Source of the DNA: a virus
Strand: one strand, 5' to 3'
IMG/VR virus record: IMGVR_UViG_3300043811_000163
Coordinates: 1-56,533 of that record
Length of the DNA stretch: 56,533 bases
A program made the translations under genes and the position numbers. A model generated the notes under the pieces. That model made no database searches and was not told the DNA's origin. It was given only the letters and a program-made list of their open reading frames with translations. Positions 47,717 to 55,709 of the stretch are shown here, one piece after another. The stretch's first letter is position 1, and each line of letters opens with the position of its first letter.

Positions 47717-50605
47717 GTGTTTCCAGGTCTTTCTATGAGCAGGCATCTGTCAAGATGGTATTCGGTGTTGCTCTGCGTTTTCGCCGCAGCGTGCACTGTT
47801 CGATCGAGCCCTCTTCCCGATCCGAAGCTCGGCGGCGGCAATTTCGCATTCCCTGTCGGCCCAGCCTCGGGAGATCTCGGTGGCACCTACCCAAATCCCA
47901 CCGTCACGGGAATTCAGAGCATTCCTGTACCTACGCCGACGGGAACCAACACGGTCCCGACCTTCAATGCCGGCGCAATCGCTTGGGCGACCGCGGGCGG
48001 AGGCTTCTCGGTTACTGGGACCGGATTTCCGATCGTCATCGGTTCTACGCTTCAGACGACCGCCTACACTCTCTCGGGCGACGTATCTTCCGGTACGCCA
48101 TCGGCCGGGAATATTCCGACGACGGTCCTGGCGCTCCAAGGTTTCTCCGTCGCCACGACGACGCCGACGAGCGGGCAAGTTCTCGAATGGAACAGCGGCA
48201 CATCGAAGTGGACGCCTACGGCTCTCCCCGCAGGGACATCCGTCACCGGTACAGGCTACTGGCACAACACGGGAGGAACGCTCGACAGTGCCGCAAGCAT
48301 TGGGACCGCCGACCAGCTGACAGACACGAATCACGCCGGTACCGCGACGGAATGGTTCACGCTCGGCGGGGATTGCGGCTTTCTGAGTCACAACATCACG
48401 TGCACCAAGATCAACGGCACGAGCGTTCCTGCCGGTGGATCTCTCACGACTGGAAATGTTCTTCAGGTGAGCGGCGCGAGCGCGGCGACGTGGGCGGCGA
48501 TCAATTTGGCGGGTGGGTCGAACTTCGTCACGGGGACATTGCCGCTTGGCAACGAAGGGGCGCCCACTGGCACCGGGATCGCGCACGTCGCATCAGGGTC
48601 TTGGTCGGCGGCGGCCTCGCTCGGAACGGCCGGACAGTTCCCCGTTGTAAACTCCGGCGCGACCGATTACGCGTGGCAATCGATGTCCGGCGACGCGACG
48701 CTCTCGTCGTCGGGCGCGATCACCTTCGCGACGGTCAATTCGAACACCGGCTCCTTCGGTTCGACGACCACGATCCCGACGTTCACGGTCAACGGAAAAG
48801 GTCTTATCACTGCAGCGAGCTCGGTCTCACTCGCGGCATCCGGACTGCCAACGATCACACTGACGGGCGACGTCACCGGCTCGGCGAGCGGAGGCTCGAT
48901 CGCTACGACCGTTGCGGCAATCTCAGGGTCGACTCCAATCAACATCACGCCAGCTACACTGCAGTGGCTCAAAGGGACCGCCAGCCCGACCCTCACTGTT
49001 GCCACCCAAACGACGGACACGGCACCTCCTAAGCTCACGCTCGGATGCGCCGCCCCGCTCTCCAGCGCATCGACCAATATCACGGCGGGCAACTGCGTCG
49101 TCAACATTCCGGCGAACGCGAGCGGCACGTCGAAGTACGGCGCGCTCGAAGTGGACTATGGGGGCGCCCCTGTCAGCGGCGCATTCCCGATCGCATACAT
49201 CCAGCTTGATCCGAATACGTCGAACGTCGGCTCCATATTCCTCGGGAAGAACGTCACGATCGACGACAATCACATGGCGCTCGGTGGTGACGGGAGCACG
49301 TTCACTCAGCTAGAGGCACCATCTAGCGGGACACTCTACGCGTACGTAGGAGCGACAGAGATCTGGCAATCGACCACGTCGACACTCACGCTGGAACTGT
49401 CACCTACGGTCGTACCACTTGCCGGTACCGGCTCTCGTCCGGTCGTTGCGAGCAGCGCGGGGCTGCTCTCGGCACCGACCAACCTGACAGTTGGTCAGGG
49501 CGGCACCGGCGACACGACGCTCACAAGCAACGGCGTGCTCTACGGTCAGGGCACGAGCGCGATTGCGGCGACCGCGGCCCCGACGACCGGGCAAATCCTG
49601 GGTCAGTCTGGCGGCGTCCCGACCTGGGTAACGGCGCCCGTTTGGCACACCACGACATTCTGCTCGTCCGGCTGCACCCACACGTCCGGCAGCACGTACA
49701 CGCCAAACTCGTCCACTGCCCTTCTGTACGTGAGCGGATGCGGCGCGGGCGGCGGCGGCGGCGGCGGTGCGATGGGCCAATCGGTGACCGGCGGCCATGC
49801 AAACCCTGATGGGGGCGGTGGTGGCGGCGGCGAGGGCTTGTGGCATTCGTCCGTTCCAGTTCAGTTATCGTCGAGCTCCGCGATCACCGTCAATGACGGG
49901 ACGGGCGGTTCGGGAGGTCCGGGCAGCACATCCTCTTCGCCAGGGACGAATGGCAGCAACGGGACGGGCTCGACGCTCGTGCAGAGCTCCACAAATCTCG
50001 TGGTGTTCGGTGGGGCCAGCGGGGGTACGGGCGGGGCGCAATCGAACGCATTTGCTGACTTGAATCTCGCGGGTGGTGGAGTCCCGACGCTCGCGTCAGG
50101 CAGTCCGCAAAACTTCCGTTACGTGTTCGGACTGCCAGCGGTCCCTGGCGCAGGCGGCTACGGGGGCGGAAATGACGTGCTGGATTCTATCGTCGATCAA
50201 GCGACGGCAGGGGCAGACTCCGTGGTGGTGCTGAGCACGAGCGGAGAGGGTGGCGCCGGTGGGGCGCAGGGCTCCGGCACGGGTGGTTATGGGGGCGGCG
50301 GCGGAGCCGGCAGTGCTCTCGGGCTTGGTGGGGCTGGCGGAGCGGGCGGGAATGGGACGACGCCCGGCGCAGGAGTCGCCGGATCGAACGGTACGGGCTT
50401 TTGCGCCGGCGGGGGTGGCGGCGGAGCCGGTGGAGACTCGGCGCTCAGCACGGGGGCCGCGGGCGCCGCTGGTGGCAACGGGACCTCTGGGTATGTGCAA
50501 ATCGACGAGCTTTTCCGCTGGCTCGACCTCGCCGCCGCCGCGAACGACAACGCGCGGCCGTGGAAGCCGTGGGCCCATACCTTCGCGAGAGCGGAGAATT
50601 TCTAA
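47717..50605 (+). CDS. Tail fibre with Gly-rich tip and lipobox-like N-terminus
   Basis: A 962-residue fibre. The N-terminus (LSRWYSVLLCVFAAACTV) looks like a lipoprotein signal with Cys at its end. Then GDLGGTYPNPTVTGI, a motif frequent in phage fibres, occurs early, followed by long Thr/Ser/Gly beta repeats. Residues 670-930 contain many poly-Gly runs that resemble the polyglycine helices of receptor-binding fibre tips such as phage S16 gp38. GTG start; the ATG at 47735 is an alternative. Confidence 0.7.
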   Translation: MFPGLSMSRHLSRWYSVLLCVFAAACTVRSSPLPDPKLGGGNFAFPVGPASGDLGGTYPNPTVTGIQSIPVPTPTGTNTVPTFNAGAIAWATAGGGFSVTGTGFPIVIGSTLQTTAYTLSGDVSSGTPSAGNIPTTVLALQGFSVATTTPTSGQVLEWNSGTSKWTPTALPAGTSVTGTGYWHNTGGTLDSAASIGTADQLTDTNHAGTATEWFTLGGDCGFLSHNITCTKINGTSVPAGGSLTTGNVLQVSGASAATWAAINLAGGSNFVTGTLPLGNEGAPTGTGIAHVASGSWSAAASLGTAGQFPVVNSGATDYAWQSMSGDATLSSSGAITFATVNSNTGSFGSTTTIPTFTVNGKGLITAASSVSLAASGLPTITLTGDVTGSASGGSIATTVAAISGSTPINITPATLQWLKGTASPTLTVATQTTDTAPPKLTLGCAAPLSSASTNITAGNCVVNIPANASGTSKYGALEVDYGGAPVSGAFPIAYIQLDPNTSNVGSIFLGKNVTIDDNHMALGGDGSTFTQLEAPSSGTLYAYVGATEIWQSTTSTLTLELSPTVVPLAGTGSRPVVASSAGLLSAPTNLTVGQGGTGDTTLTSNGVLYGQGTSAIAATAAPTTGQILGQSGGVPTWVTAPVWHTTTFCSSGCTHTSGSTYTPNSSTALLYVSGCGAGGGGGGGAMGQSVTGGHANPDGGGGGGGEGLWHSSVPVQLSSSSAITVNDGTGGSGGPGSTSSSPGTNGSNGTGSTLVQSSTNLVVFGGASGGTGGAQSNAFADLNLAGGGVPTLASGSPQNFRYVFGLPAVPGAGGYGGGNDVLDSIVDQATAGADSVVVLSTSGEGGAGGAQGSGTGGYGGGGGAGSALGLGGAGGAGGNGTTPGAGVAGSNGTGFCAGGGGGGAGGDSALSTGAAGAAGGNGTSGYVQIDELFRWLDLAAAANDNARPWKPWAHTFARAENF

Positions 50606-50646
50606 ATGCTCGACGAGCGCATATCTGAAAAGATCAAGGATATCAA

Positions 50647-51978
50647 GTGCCTAGCTGGGGAATAACTCCTGCAGGATTTTCAAGTAAGCCGCTCACGCAG
50701 ATCCTCGCCGATCTGCAAGCGGCTTGGCTGGCGAACGTCGATCCGACCGCGGATCTCTCTCCGACCACGCCGGAAGGGCAGATCCTCGGCATCATCTCCA
50801 ACGCGTACGCCGAGCTCTGGGAAATCGCGCAAGCCGCGTGGAACGCGTACAACCGCGAGGACGTAGAAGGCGCCGGGCTCGACAATCTCGGTGACATCTC
50901 GGGCACGCCTCGAGACGGACCGACCTTCACGCAAGTCGTATGCAATGCCACGCTTGCGGCGGGCACGTACGCGGCGGGATCGCTCGTGGCGAACGTCCAG
51001 GGCAATACGGCTCTCACATTCTCGAACCTCAACTCGGTCACGAGTACGGGCGGAGTCAATGTCGTCCTTTTTCAGTCGACCACGATCGGGCCGACCGGAA
51101 CGATCGCGCCAGGCACGCTGAACGCGATCACGACTCCGGTGACCGGATGGACCGCGATCACCAACCCCGCATTTCAGTCGCAGCTCGGGCAAGACGACGA
51201 GACAGATACAGCGTATGCGGTTCGCCAACAGCAGGACATCGCTGGCGATGGCGGAGCGACACCGCCCGCCACGGTCGCCGCGCTCAACATCCTGCTTCAG
51301 ACCACGTATGCGAACGAGGGGGAGACGGGACCGTTTAGCGCAAGCCTGTTCGAGAACACTGGCGATTCCCCGCTCACGATCGACACGTTGACGATTCCGC
51401 CGAAGTCGTTTGCTGCCATCATTTATGATCCATCGGGAATTGTGCCGGCCACAGGGCCAGCGACGGCGGCGCCAGGCTCGGGTCAAGGATCGATCGCCTC
51501 GACGATCTGGCAAAACAAGCCCGTGGGCATCTCGTCGTTTGGGTCGATCTCCGGTGTCGTGGCCGATCCGTTTCTCGGAAATCAAACAGTCTCTTGGAGC
51601 GAGCCTACTCAAGAACCTCTATTCATCACAGCGACCGTGGCGATCTACCCGGGCCAGGTCTGGGACAACGGATCGGGCGCCGGGATCAAGTTCGCGATTC
51701 AGGCAGCGCTCGTAGCCGCTGCGATTGCGACGACACCCTCAAGCGGTATTCCTCCCACGGGCCAGCTGACGCCTGGGGCCAGCGTCATCGGCAGCCAACT
51801 TGAGGCGGTAATCCTCTCTGTGCCTGGCGCGTATGCTGTGCAAGTGCTCGAATTCGATTTCGTGTCGAGTCCGACGAACACGGCTGACATTACCGACGTG
51901 AGCCCGTTGGAAGTCGCGACCATTGCGCAAGTAACGGTCGCCACCAATGTGCTGCTGACACAAGGCGTCTTTCCGTGA
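50647..51978 (+). CDS. Baseplate J-like protein
   Basis: A 443-residue protein of the baseplate J (T4 gp6) family. PLTQILADLQAAWLANVD, LSPTTPEGQILGIISNAYA and VEGAGLDNLGDISGTPR are the family start; the C-terminal half has FITATVAIYPGQVW and the closing beta domain. Residues 95-181 form the Ig-like insertion shared with the protein at 24363. GTG start with AAGGAT upstream. Confidence 0.8.
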   Translation: MPSWGITPAGFSSKPLTQILADLQAAWLANVDPTADLSPTTPEGQILGIISNAYAELWEIAQAAWNAYNREDVEGAGLDNLGDISGTPRDGPTFTQVVCNATLAAGTYAAGSLVANVQGNTALTFSNLNSVTSTGGVNVVLFQSTTIGPTGTIAPGTLNAITTPVTGWTAITNPAFQSQLGQDDETDTAYAVRQQQDIAGDGGATPPATVAALNILLQTTYANEGETGPFSASLFENTGDSPLTIDTLTIPPKSFAAIIYDPSGIVPATGPATAAPGSGQGSIASTIWQNKPVGISSFGSISGVVADPFLGNQTVSWSEPTQEPLFITATVAIYPGQVWDNGSGAGIKFAIQAALVAAAIATTPSSGIPPTGQLTPGASVIGSQLEAVILSVPGAYAVQVLEFDFVSSPTNTADITDVSPLEVATIAQVTVATNVLLTQGVFP

Positions 51979-52835
51979 TCCCGACTCAAAACACGGCCGT
52001 CGTCGCGGAAGCGGTCAGCTTCCTGACGAGCATGTATCGCTCGAAGCCGAACATTCGCGCGATCGTGACCGCTCTGCTGTCCGAGGCGCAAACGCTCGAG
52101 AACGCACTCTATGGCTCGTATGTGGATCGCCGACTGTCGACCGCGGTGGCCGTGGTGCCTACGCCATCGTATGGCACGATCGCTACGATCAGCAGTTCCT
52201 GGTACGAGCAAGTGGTCGCGCCGTTGACGCTACCAGCAGCCACGTACGGAGCGGCCACGCTCGCGATTTCGATCGATATGTTCCCCGGATTGGTCTTCAC
52301 GAACCCATCGACATTTGTGTCGACGGGGGCGCTCGCACCAGTGCCCTTGCAGTCGACAACCAAAGTCGCGGTCGGCACCGTGCAGCAGCCGAACAGCGTC
52401 TTTGACGCGATTGGCGCGCTCGTCCAGCAGCCTCGCGGTGGTCTCGACGACTCGGACTATCGGAGCATTCTGTACCTGAAGGTCGCTGTCAATAAGAGCG
52501 GTGGCCGAACGACAGACTGGAGCGGATTCGGGCAAATCCTGCTCAAAACGAGCGGTGGGCCGATCGAATACGTCGAGGGCGCACTGGCCAGTTTCGATTT
52601 CATCGTGCTCGACATGGCGCTGAGCCCAACCGTTGTAGCGAGCGTGCTCGCGGGCGGCGTTCCCAATGGGGTCGGCGCGAATCTTGTCTACAGCACGTGG
52701 GCGGCAGCCGACACATTCGAGGTCACGAGCGCATACGGGGGCGGCACGCTGATCGGAGAAGGCTTTGGCTCCGCGTATCCTTTACCGACCGGGACCGCGG
52801 GCGGCCTGATGACAGCAGCGCAGAACATCGCGTAA
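51975..52835 (+). CDS. Baseplate/tail-fibre attachment protein (DUF2612-like)
   Basis: A 286-residue protein. PRGGLDDSDYRSILYLKVAVNK-type wedge motif (split here as DDSDYRSILYLKV and AVNKSGG) and the region around FGQILLKTSGGPIEYVE match DUF2612-type wedge proteins that follow baseplate J. GTGA overlap with the J gene. Confidence 0.7.
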   Translation: MIPTQNTAVVAEAVSFLTSMYRSKPNIRAIVTALLSEAQTLENALYGSYVDRRLSTAVAVVPTPSYGTIATISSSWYEQVVAPLTLPAATYGAATLAISIDMFPGLVFTNPSTFVSTGALAPVPLQSTTKVAVGTVQQPNSVFDAIGALVQQPRGGLDDSDYRSILYLKVAVNKSGGRTTDWSGFGQILLKTSGGPIEYVEGALASFDFIVLDMALSPTVVASVLAGGVPNGVGANLVYSTWAAADTFEVTSAYGGGTLIGEGFGSAYPLPTGTAGGLMTAAQNIA

Positions 52836-52875
52836 AAAAGGAAGCGCACCACTTACTAAACCGCAAGCGGTAGGC

Positions 52876-52881
52876 TAGCTT
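52876..52881 (+). promoter_or_regulatory. Late leaderless-type promoter element (TAGCTT)
   Basis: GCTAGCTT, 7 nt, ATG at 52889; a short CCGCAAGCGG hairpin lies just upstream. Confidence 0.6.
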
Positions 52882-52888
52882 CGAACCG

Positions 52889-54109
52889 ATGGGCGTCGGG
52901 ATCCCGAAATTCGGAACGTGGGCAGTCGCCGAAGTTGACTTTCCAGCGGGCGGAAATCCGTGGAATGGGCAACCAGTTATCGTCGCGCCATCGGGCGACA
53001 TTTTCACGCCAGACACATTCCCTCCGGCCGAATACTTCAATTATCTCTTCAACTTAGCGTTCGTTCAAGATGTGGTACTTCTGTCGGTCGGCGGTCTCGG
53101 GCCCGCGCGAAATTGGCACACCCCGTTCACGGACAGCGCAGGAACGTCTGGCGATCTCGTATGGAATCAGGCCGTTCGCCGATGGATGATGGTTTGGTGG
53201 AACGGCAGCAACTCCATGAACGCGGATTACTACTCCGGCGGAGACCAAGTGCGGGTGGCATCTGGTGCAACCGCGCAGGCCGTAGCAGCGATTCCGGGGC
53301 CTTCCGCTTGCGGGAGTGATGGGGTTCTTTATACGATGAGTGGAGGCACGCTATTCGGTCTCAGCGGGACCACGTGGTCGACGGTGCGAGCGCCCTTCAT
53401 TACGGCCTCGGCATGCGCGGTGGCGACCATCGGCACAGCGTGGGCTCTCGTCGTAAATGACACGAGCGGAGCCGGTTGGCAATATTGGAGCGGCGCTTCT
53501 CTTGCAGCAGGTACCAAGATTCTCGACCAGGCGGGCACCTCTCCGACCAATGGTTGGGCGATGGCGTCCAACGGCGCTACCGCGACTTTGGTCTGTTTCG
53601 TCGAGAGAGCGGCCAGCGGCGTTGTTTATACAGCATCCACTTCGGCGATTGTCAGTACAACAAACCTGACAACGTTCCTTGGAAGCACGGACGTTCCGCT
53701 CGACATCACGTGGGATAGCACGAACAGCCGCTGGCTGATGGCTGTCAGCGTTGCCGGTGGCACAACGACGGCGTTCTGGTATTCGTCGGACGGTGTGCAC
53801 TGGACCAAGGCGAGCCAGCTCACCTCGATGCGGTTTGGATTCACAGCGATCGGTGGCGTCAACCTGCGAGCGATTGGCGCTCTCATCGCAGCGACCGCTT
53901 TCGACACCGTGGCGACTTTTGCACTCTGTTACTCTACGGACGGCGGAGTCACTTGGAACTCCAGCGATACGCTCTTCGCGGGCAGCAGTTCCACCTCGGC
54001 CCAGCTACGAGCCAGCGATGTTGGCTTCGCGATCGTCTATCCGAACGAAACCACGAACCAGCTTCAGTTTTCCGACAGGTTCGGCGTTCCTACCGCGCAG
54101 CTCAGTTGA
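52889..54109 (+). CDS. Tail fibre/spike protein with propeller-like repeats
   Basis: A 406-residue protein. The first 55 residues (PKFGTWAVAEVDFPAGG, FTPDTFPPAEYFNYLF) resemble fibre attachment domains. The rest contains repeated W-and-G strands such as ITWDSTNSRWLMAVSV, FWYSSDGVHWTKA and YSTDGGVTWNSS, the last two being Asp-box-like turns of beta-propellers. Probable receptor binding. Confidence 0.65.
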   Translation: MGVGIPKFGTWAVAEVDFPAGGNPWNGQPVIVAPSGDIFTPDTFPPAEYFNYLFNLAFVQDVVLLSVGGLGPARNWHTPFTDSAGTSGDLVWNQAVRRWMMVWWNGSNSMNADYYSGGDQVRVASGATAQAVAAIPGPSACGSDGVLYTMSGGTLFGLSGTTWSTVRAPFITASACAVATIGTAWALVVNDTSGAGWQYWSGASLAAGTKILDQAGTSPTNGWAMASNGATATLVCFVERAASGVVYTASTSAIVSTTNLTTFLGSTDVPLDITWDSTNSRWLMAVSVAGGTTTAFWYSSDGVHWTKASQLTSMRFGFTAIGGVNLRAIGALIAATAFDTVATFALCYSTDGGVTWNSSDTLFAGSSSTSAQLRASDVGFAIVYPNETTNQLQFSDRFGVPTAQLS

Positions 54110-54620
54110 TGTGCGCCCAGAGATCCGCGACGTCGTTCGCGGTGGGGCTCTCGAGGCTCTCGGACAGTATTGGCGCCATCAAGTTACCGGCCCCGATGTG
54201 AACGCATCCGAGCGCGTGCCCGAGCTCGTGACCCGCCACTATGGTCACGTCGATCGCGTAGAGGCTTGATGATCCGCGTGACAGATTTTGCAGCGCGCTT
54301 GTGAAAAGCACGATGCCCGAGCCCCATGCGTGATTTTGCTCCGCGCCGAGATCGTCGGACGAGAGACCACCGCCGCCCGTTGTCTGTGCGACCATGCAGA
54401 TTTCGTCACCTTGGCCCTGACACGCTTGCAGGACGACGTTCAGACGTAGACCAGGGATCGCGTTCTCCCAGTTCGCGGCGGCTTGCTCGACGTATGGCAA
54501 TTCAGCGGACAAAGAACTATCGACCGACACAGTGCGATCGAGAGGGCTCGTCCCGGCCGTGCTCATGGCACATCCAGACAGGCTGGCCAGCAGCAAAGAC
54601 CCAAGCAGTATCGCCTTCAT
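54102..54620 (-). CDS. Metzincin-type zinc protease, lipoprotein
   Basis: A 172-residue protein on the opposite strand. Residues 1-17 are a lipoprotein signal peptide with lipobox LSGC (Cys17). HELGHALGCVH (His131, Glu132, His135, His141) is the full metzincin zinc site and Met148 (NLMAP) is a plausible Met-turn. It is close to a matrixin catalytic domain in size. The ATG at 54620 has GGTGAGAG just upstream, so I prefer it to 54632. It would sit lipid-anchored outside the host inner membrane. Its end overlaps the fibre gene by 8 bp. Confidence 0.8.
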   Translation of the reverse strand: MKAILLGSLLLASLSGCAMSTAGTSPLDRTVSVDSSLSAELPYVEQAAANWENAIPGLRLNVVLQACQGQGDEICMVAQTTGGGGLSSDDLGAEQNHAWGSGIVLFTSALQNLSRGSSSLYAIDVTIVAGHELGHALGCVHIGAGNLMAPILSESLESPTANDVADLWAHIN

Positions 54621-54702
54621 TGCTCTCACCATCTACAATGTAAGGCTGAGCCCATATCCTCGAAACTGACCGCGCGTGTAGTACGCAAGTGTGCGATTCC
54701 CC

Positions 54703-54708
54703 TAGCTT
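54703..54708 (+). promoter_or_regulatory. Late leaderless-type promoter element (TAGCTT)
   Basis: CCTAGCTT, 7 nt, ATG at 54716; no Shine-Dalgarno site. It lies in the 95-bp gap divergent from the protease gene. Confidence 0.6.
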
Positions 54709-54715
54709 CTGCGGC

Positions 54716-55204
54716 ATGACCGATTCGGAGAATCTGCGAGCGGCCACGGCGATCTATGAGGGGAACGGGAAGGTGCTCGAAGCCTACACGCCGCAGACGC
54801 CGTTTGAAGCGGCGGTGATGTACGTGCTTCGGGAGACCAAAGAGGAGTTCAAGAAGCTTCACCACGCGATCGACGACGCGAAGCTCGAACTGTACACGGA
54901 GATCGTCGATTTGAAGGGTCGCGTCGATGTGCTCGGCGCGGCGGCCATGGATGCGAGAAACGACGCCATCGAGATCGGCAAGAAGTACGATGCGCTGGTC
55001 GAGCGGGATCGATTGAACGGAAAAGCGCAAGCGCGAAGCGAAGCCCCCTCGTCGCCCGAATTGCCGAAGCACCGCGCGACCGATCGGAGCGATGCGCGAT
55101 TCGAATCAGACTCACCCCCCGCCGAAGATTGCGCAGTGCGACCTACGCGGGCCCCCCTGATGGGAGACTTTGCACCGACGCCCGACGACGAAGAAGAGCC
55201 GTGA
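54716..55204 (+). CDS. Hypothetical coiled-coil protein
   Basis: A 162-residue protein: helical/coiled coil from residues 30-100 (ETKEEFKKLHHAIDDAKLEL), then a disordered acidic tail. Sits before likely lysis genes. The late element fixes the start at 54716. Confidence 0.55.
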   Translation: MTDSENLRAATAIYEGNGKVLEAYTPQTPFEAAVMYVLRETKEEFKKLHHAIDDAKLELYTEIVDLKGRVDVLGAAAMDARNDAIEIGKKYDALVERDRLNGKAQARSEAPSSPELPKHRATDRSDARFESDSPPAEDCAVRPTRAPLMGDFAPTPDDEEEP

Positions 55205-55210
55205 ACACCG

Positions 55211-55690
55211 ATGCTGACCCTGCTTCTCGATGCAGCGCCTTCCGAACCACCGAGGTGGATATTTGAGCTTGGTGGCACGATTCTGTTTTCCGTCATTGGC
55301 TGGCTCATTTCGCGCGGAGTGAAGGCCAACGACGACAAATCGAAGCAGCTCGCCGAGCAGAACGCGGACCAGGGCCGGCGCATCTCGCAGCTCGAGAGCG
55401 ATCGGGCCTCGATGACGATCAAGCTCGATTGGCTGAACACGGAGCTTCAGCGACACCAGAGAGGCTGCGAGGATTCGGTCGACATGCGCCTCTTCGAAGA
55501 AAGAACGGGCAACCTCCGAGCCGATCTCGATCAGTGTCTTTTCCAGCTCGGCAGGAAACCGTCGACCGGGACCGTGCGCGCCATGATCAGCGGAAGCGAT
55601 CAGAGAGTCGAGCCGGATTCGAATCCGCCGGTTCCGCCAGCTACGCCGCAGAGGCGGCCGCCGTTCCCATCGCGACCCGGGAACCGCTAA
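55211..55690 (+). CDS. Membrane-anchored coiled-coil protein (possible lysis protein)
   Basis: A 159-residue protein: one hydrophobic helix at residues 16-34 (WIFELGGTILFSVIGWLIS), then coiled coil to about 120 and a Pro-rich tail. One N-terminal anchor plus coiled coil is the layout of an inner-membrane spanin, but it could also be another membrane protein. Confidence 0.5.
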   Translation: MLTLLLDAAPSEPPRWIFELGGTILFSVIGWLISRGVKANDDKSKQLAEQNADQGRRISQLESDRASMTIKLDWLNTELQRHQRGCEDSVDMRLFEERTGNLRADLDQCLFQLGRKPSTGTVRAMISGSDQRVEPDSNPPVPPATPQRRPPFPSRPGNR

Positions 55691-55697
55691 AGTTCCC

Positions 55698-55703
55698 TAC
55701 CTT
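55698..55703 (+). promoter_or_regulatory. Late leaderless-type promoter element (TACCTT)
   Basis: CCTACCTT, 6 nt, ATG at 55710; no Shine-Dalgarno site. Confidence 0.6.
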
Positions 55704-55709
55704 CTTGGC

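Noticed and set aside
49741-50480. G-rich repeats that look like a tandem repeat array
   Set aside because: They are codons for poly-Gly runs in the fibre tip, irregular in spacing, and explained by the protein.
50606-50665. 19-residue open frame between the fibre and baseplate J genes
   Set aside because: It overlaps the start of the J gene and has no ribosome site of its own; too short to support.
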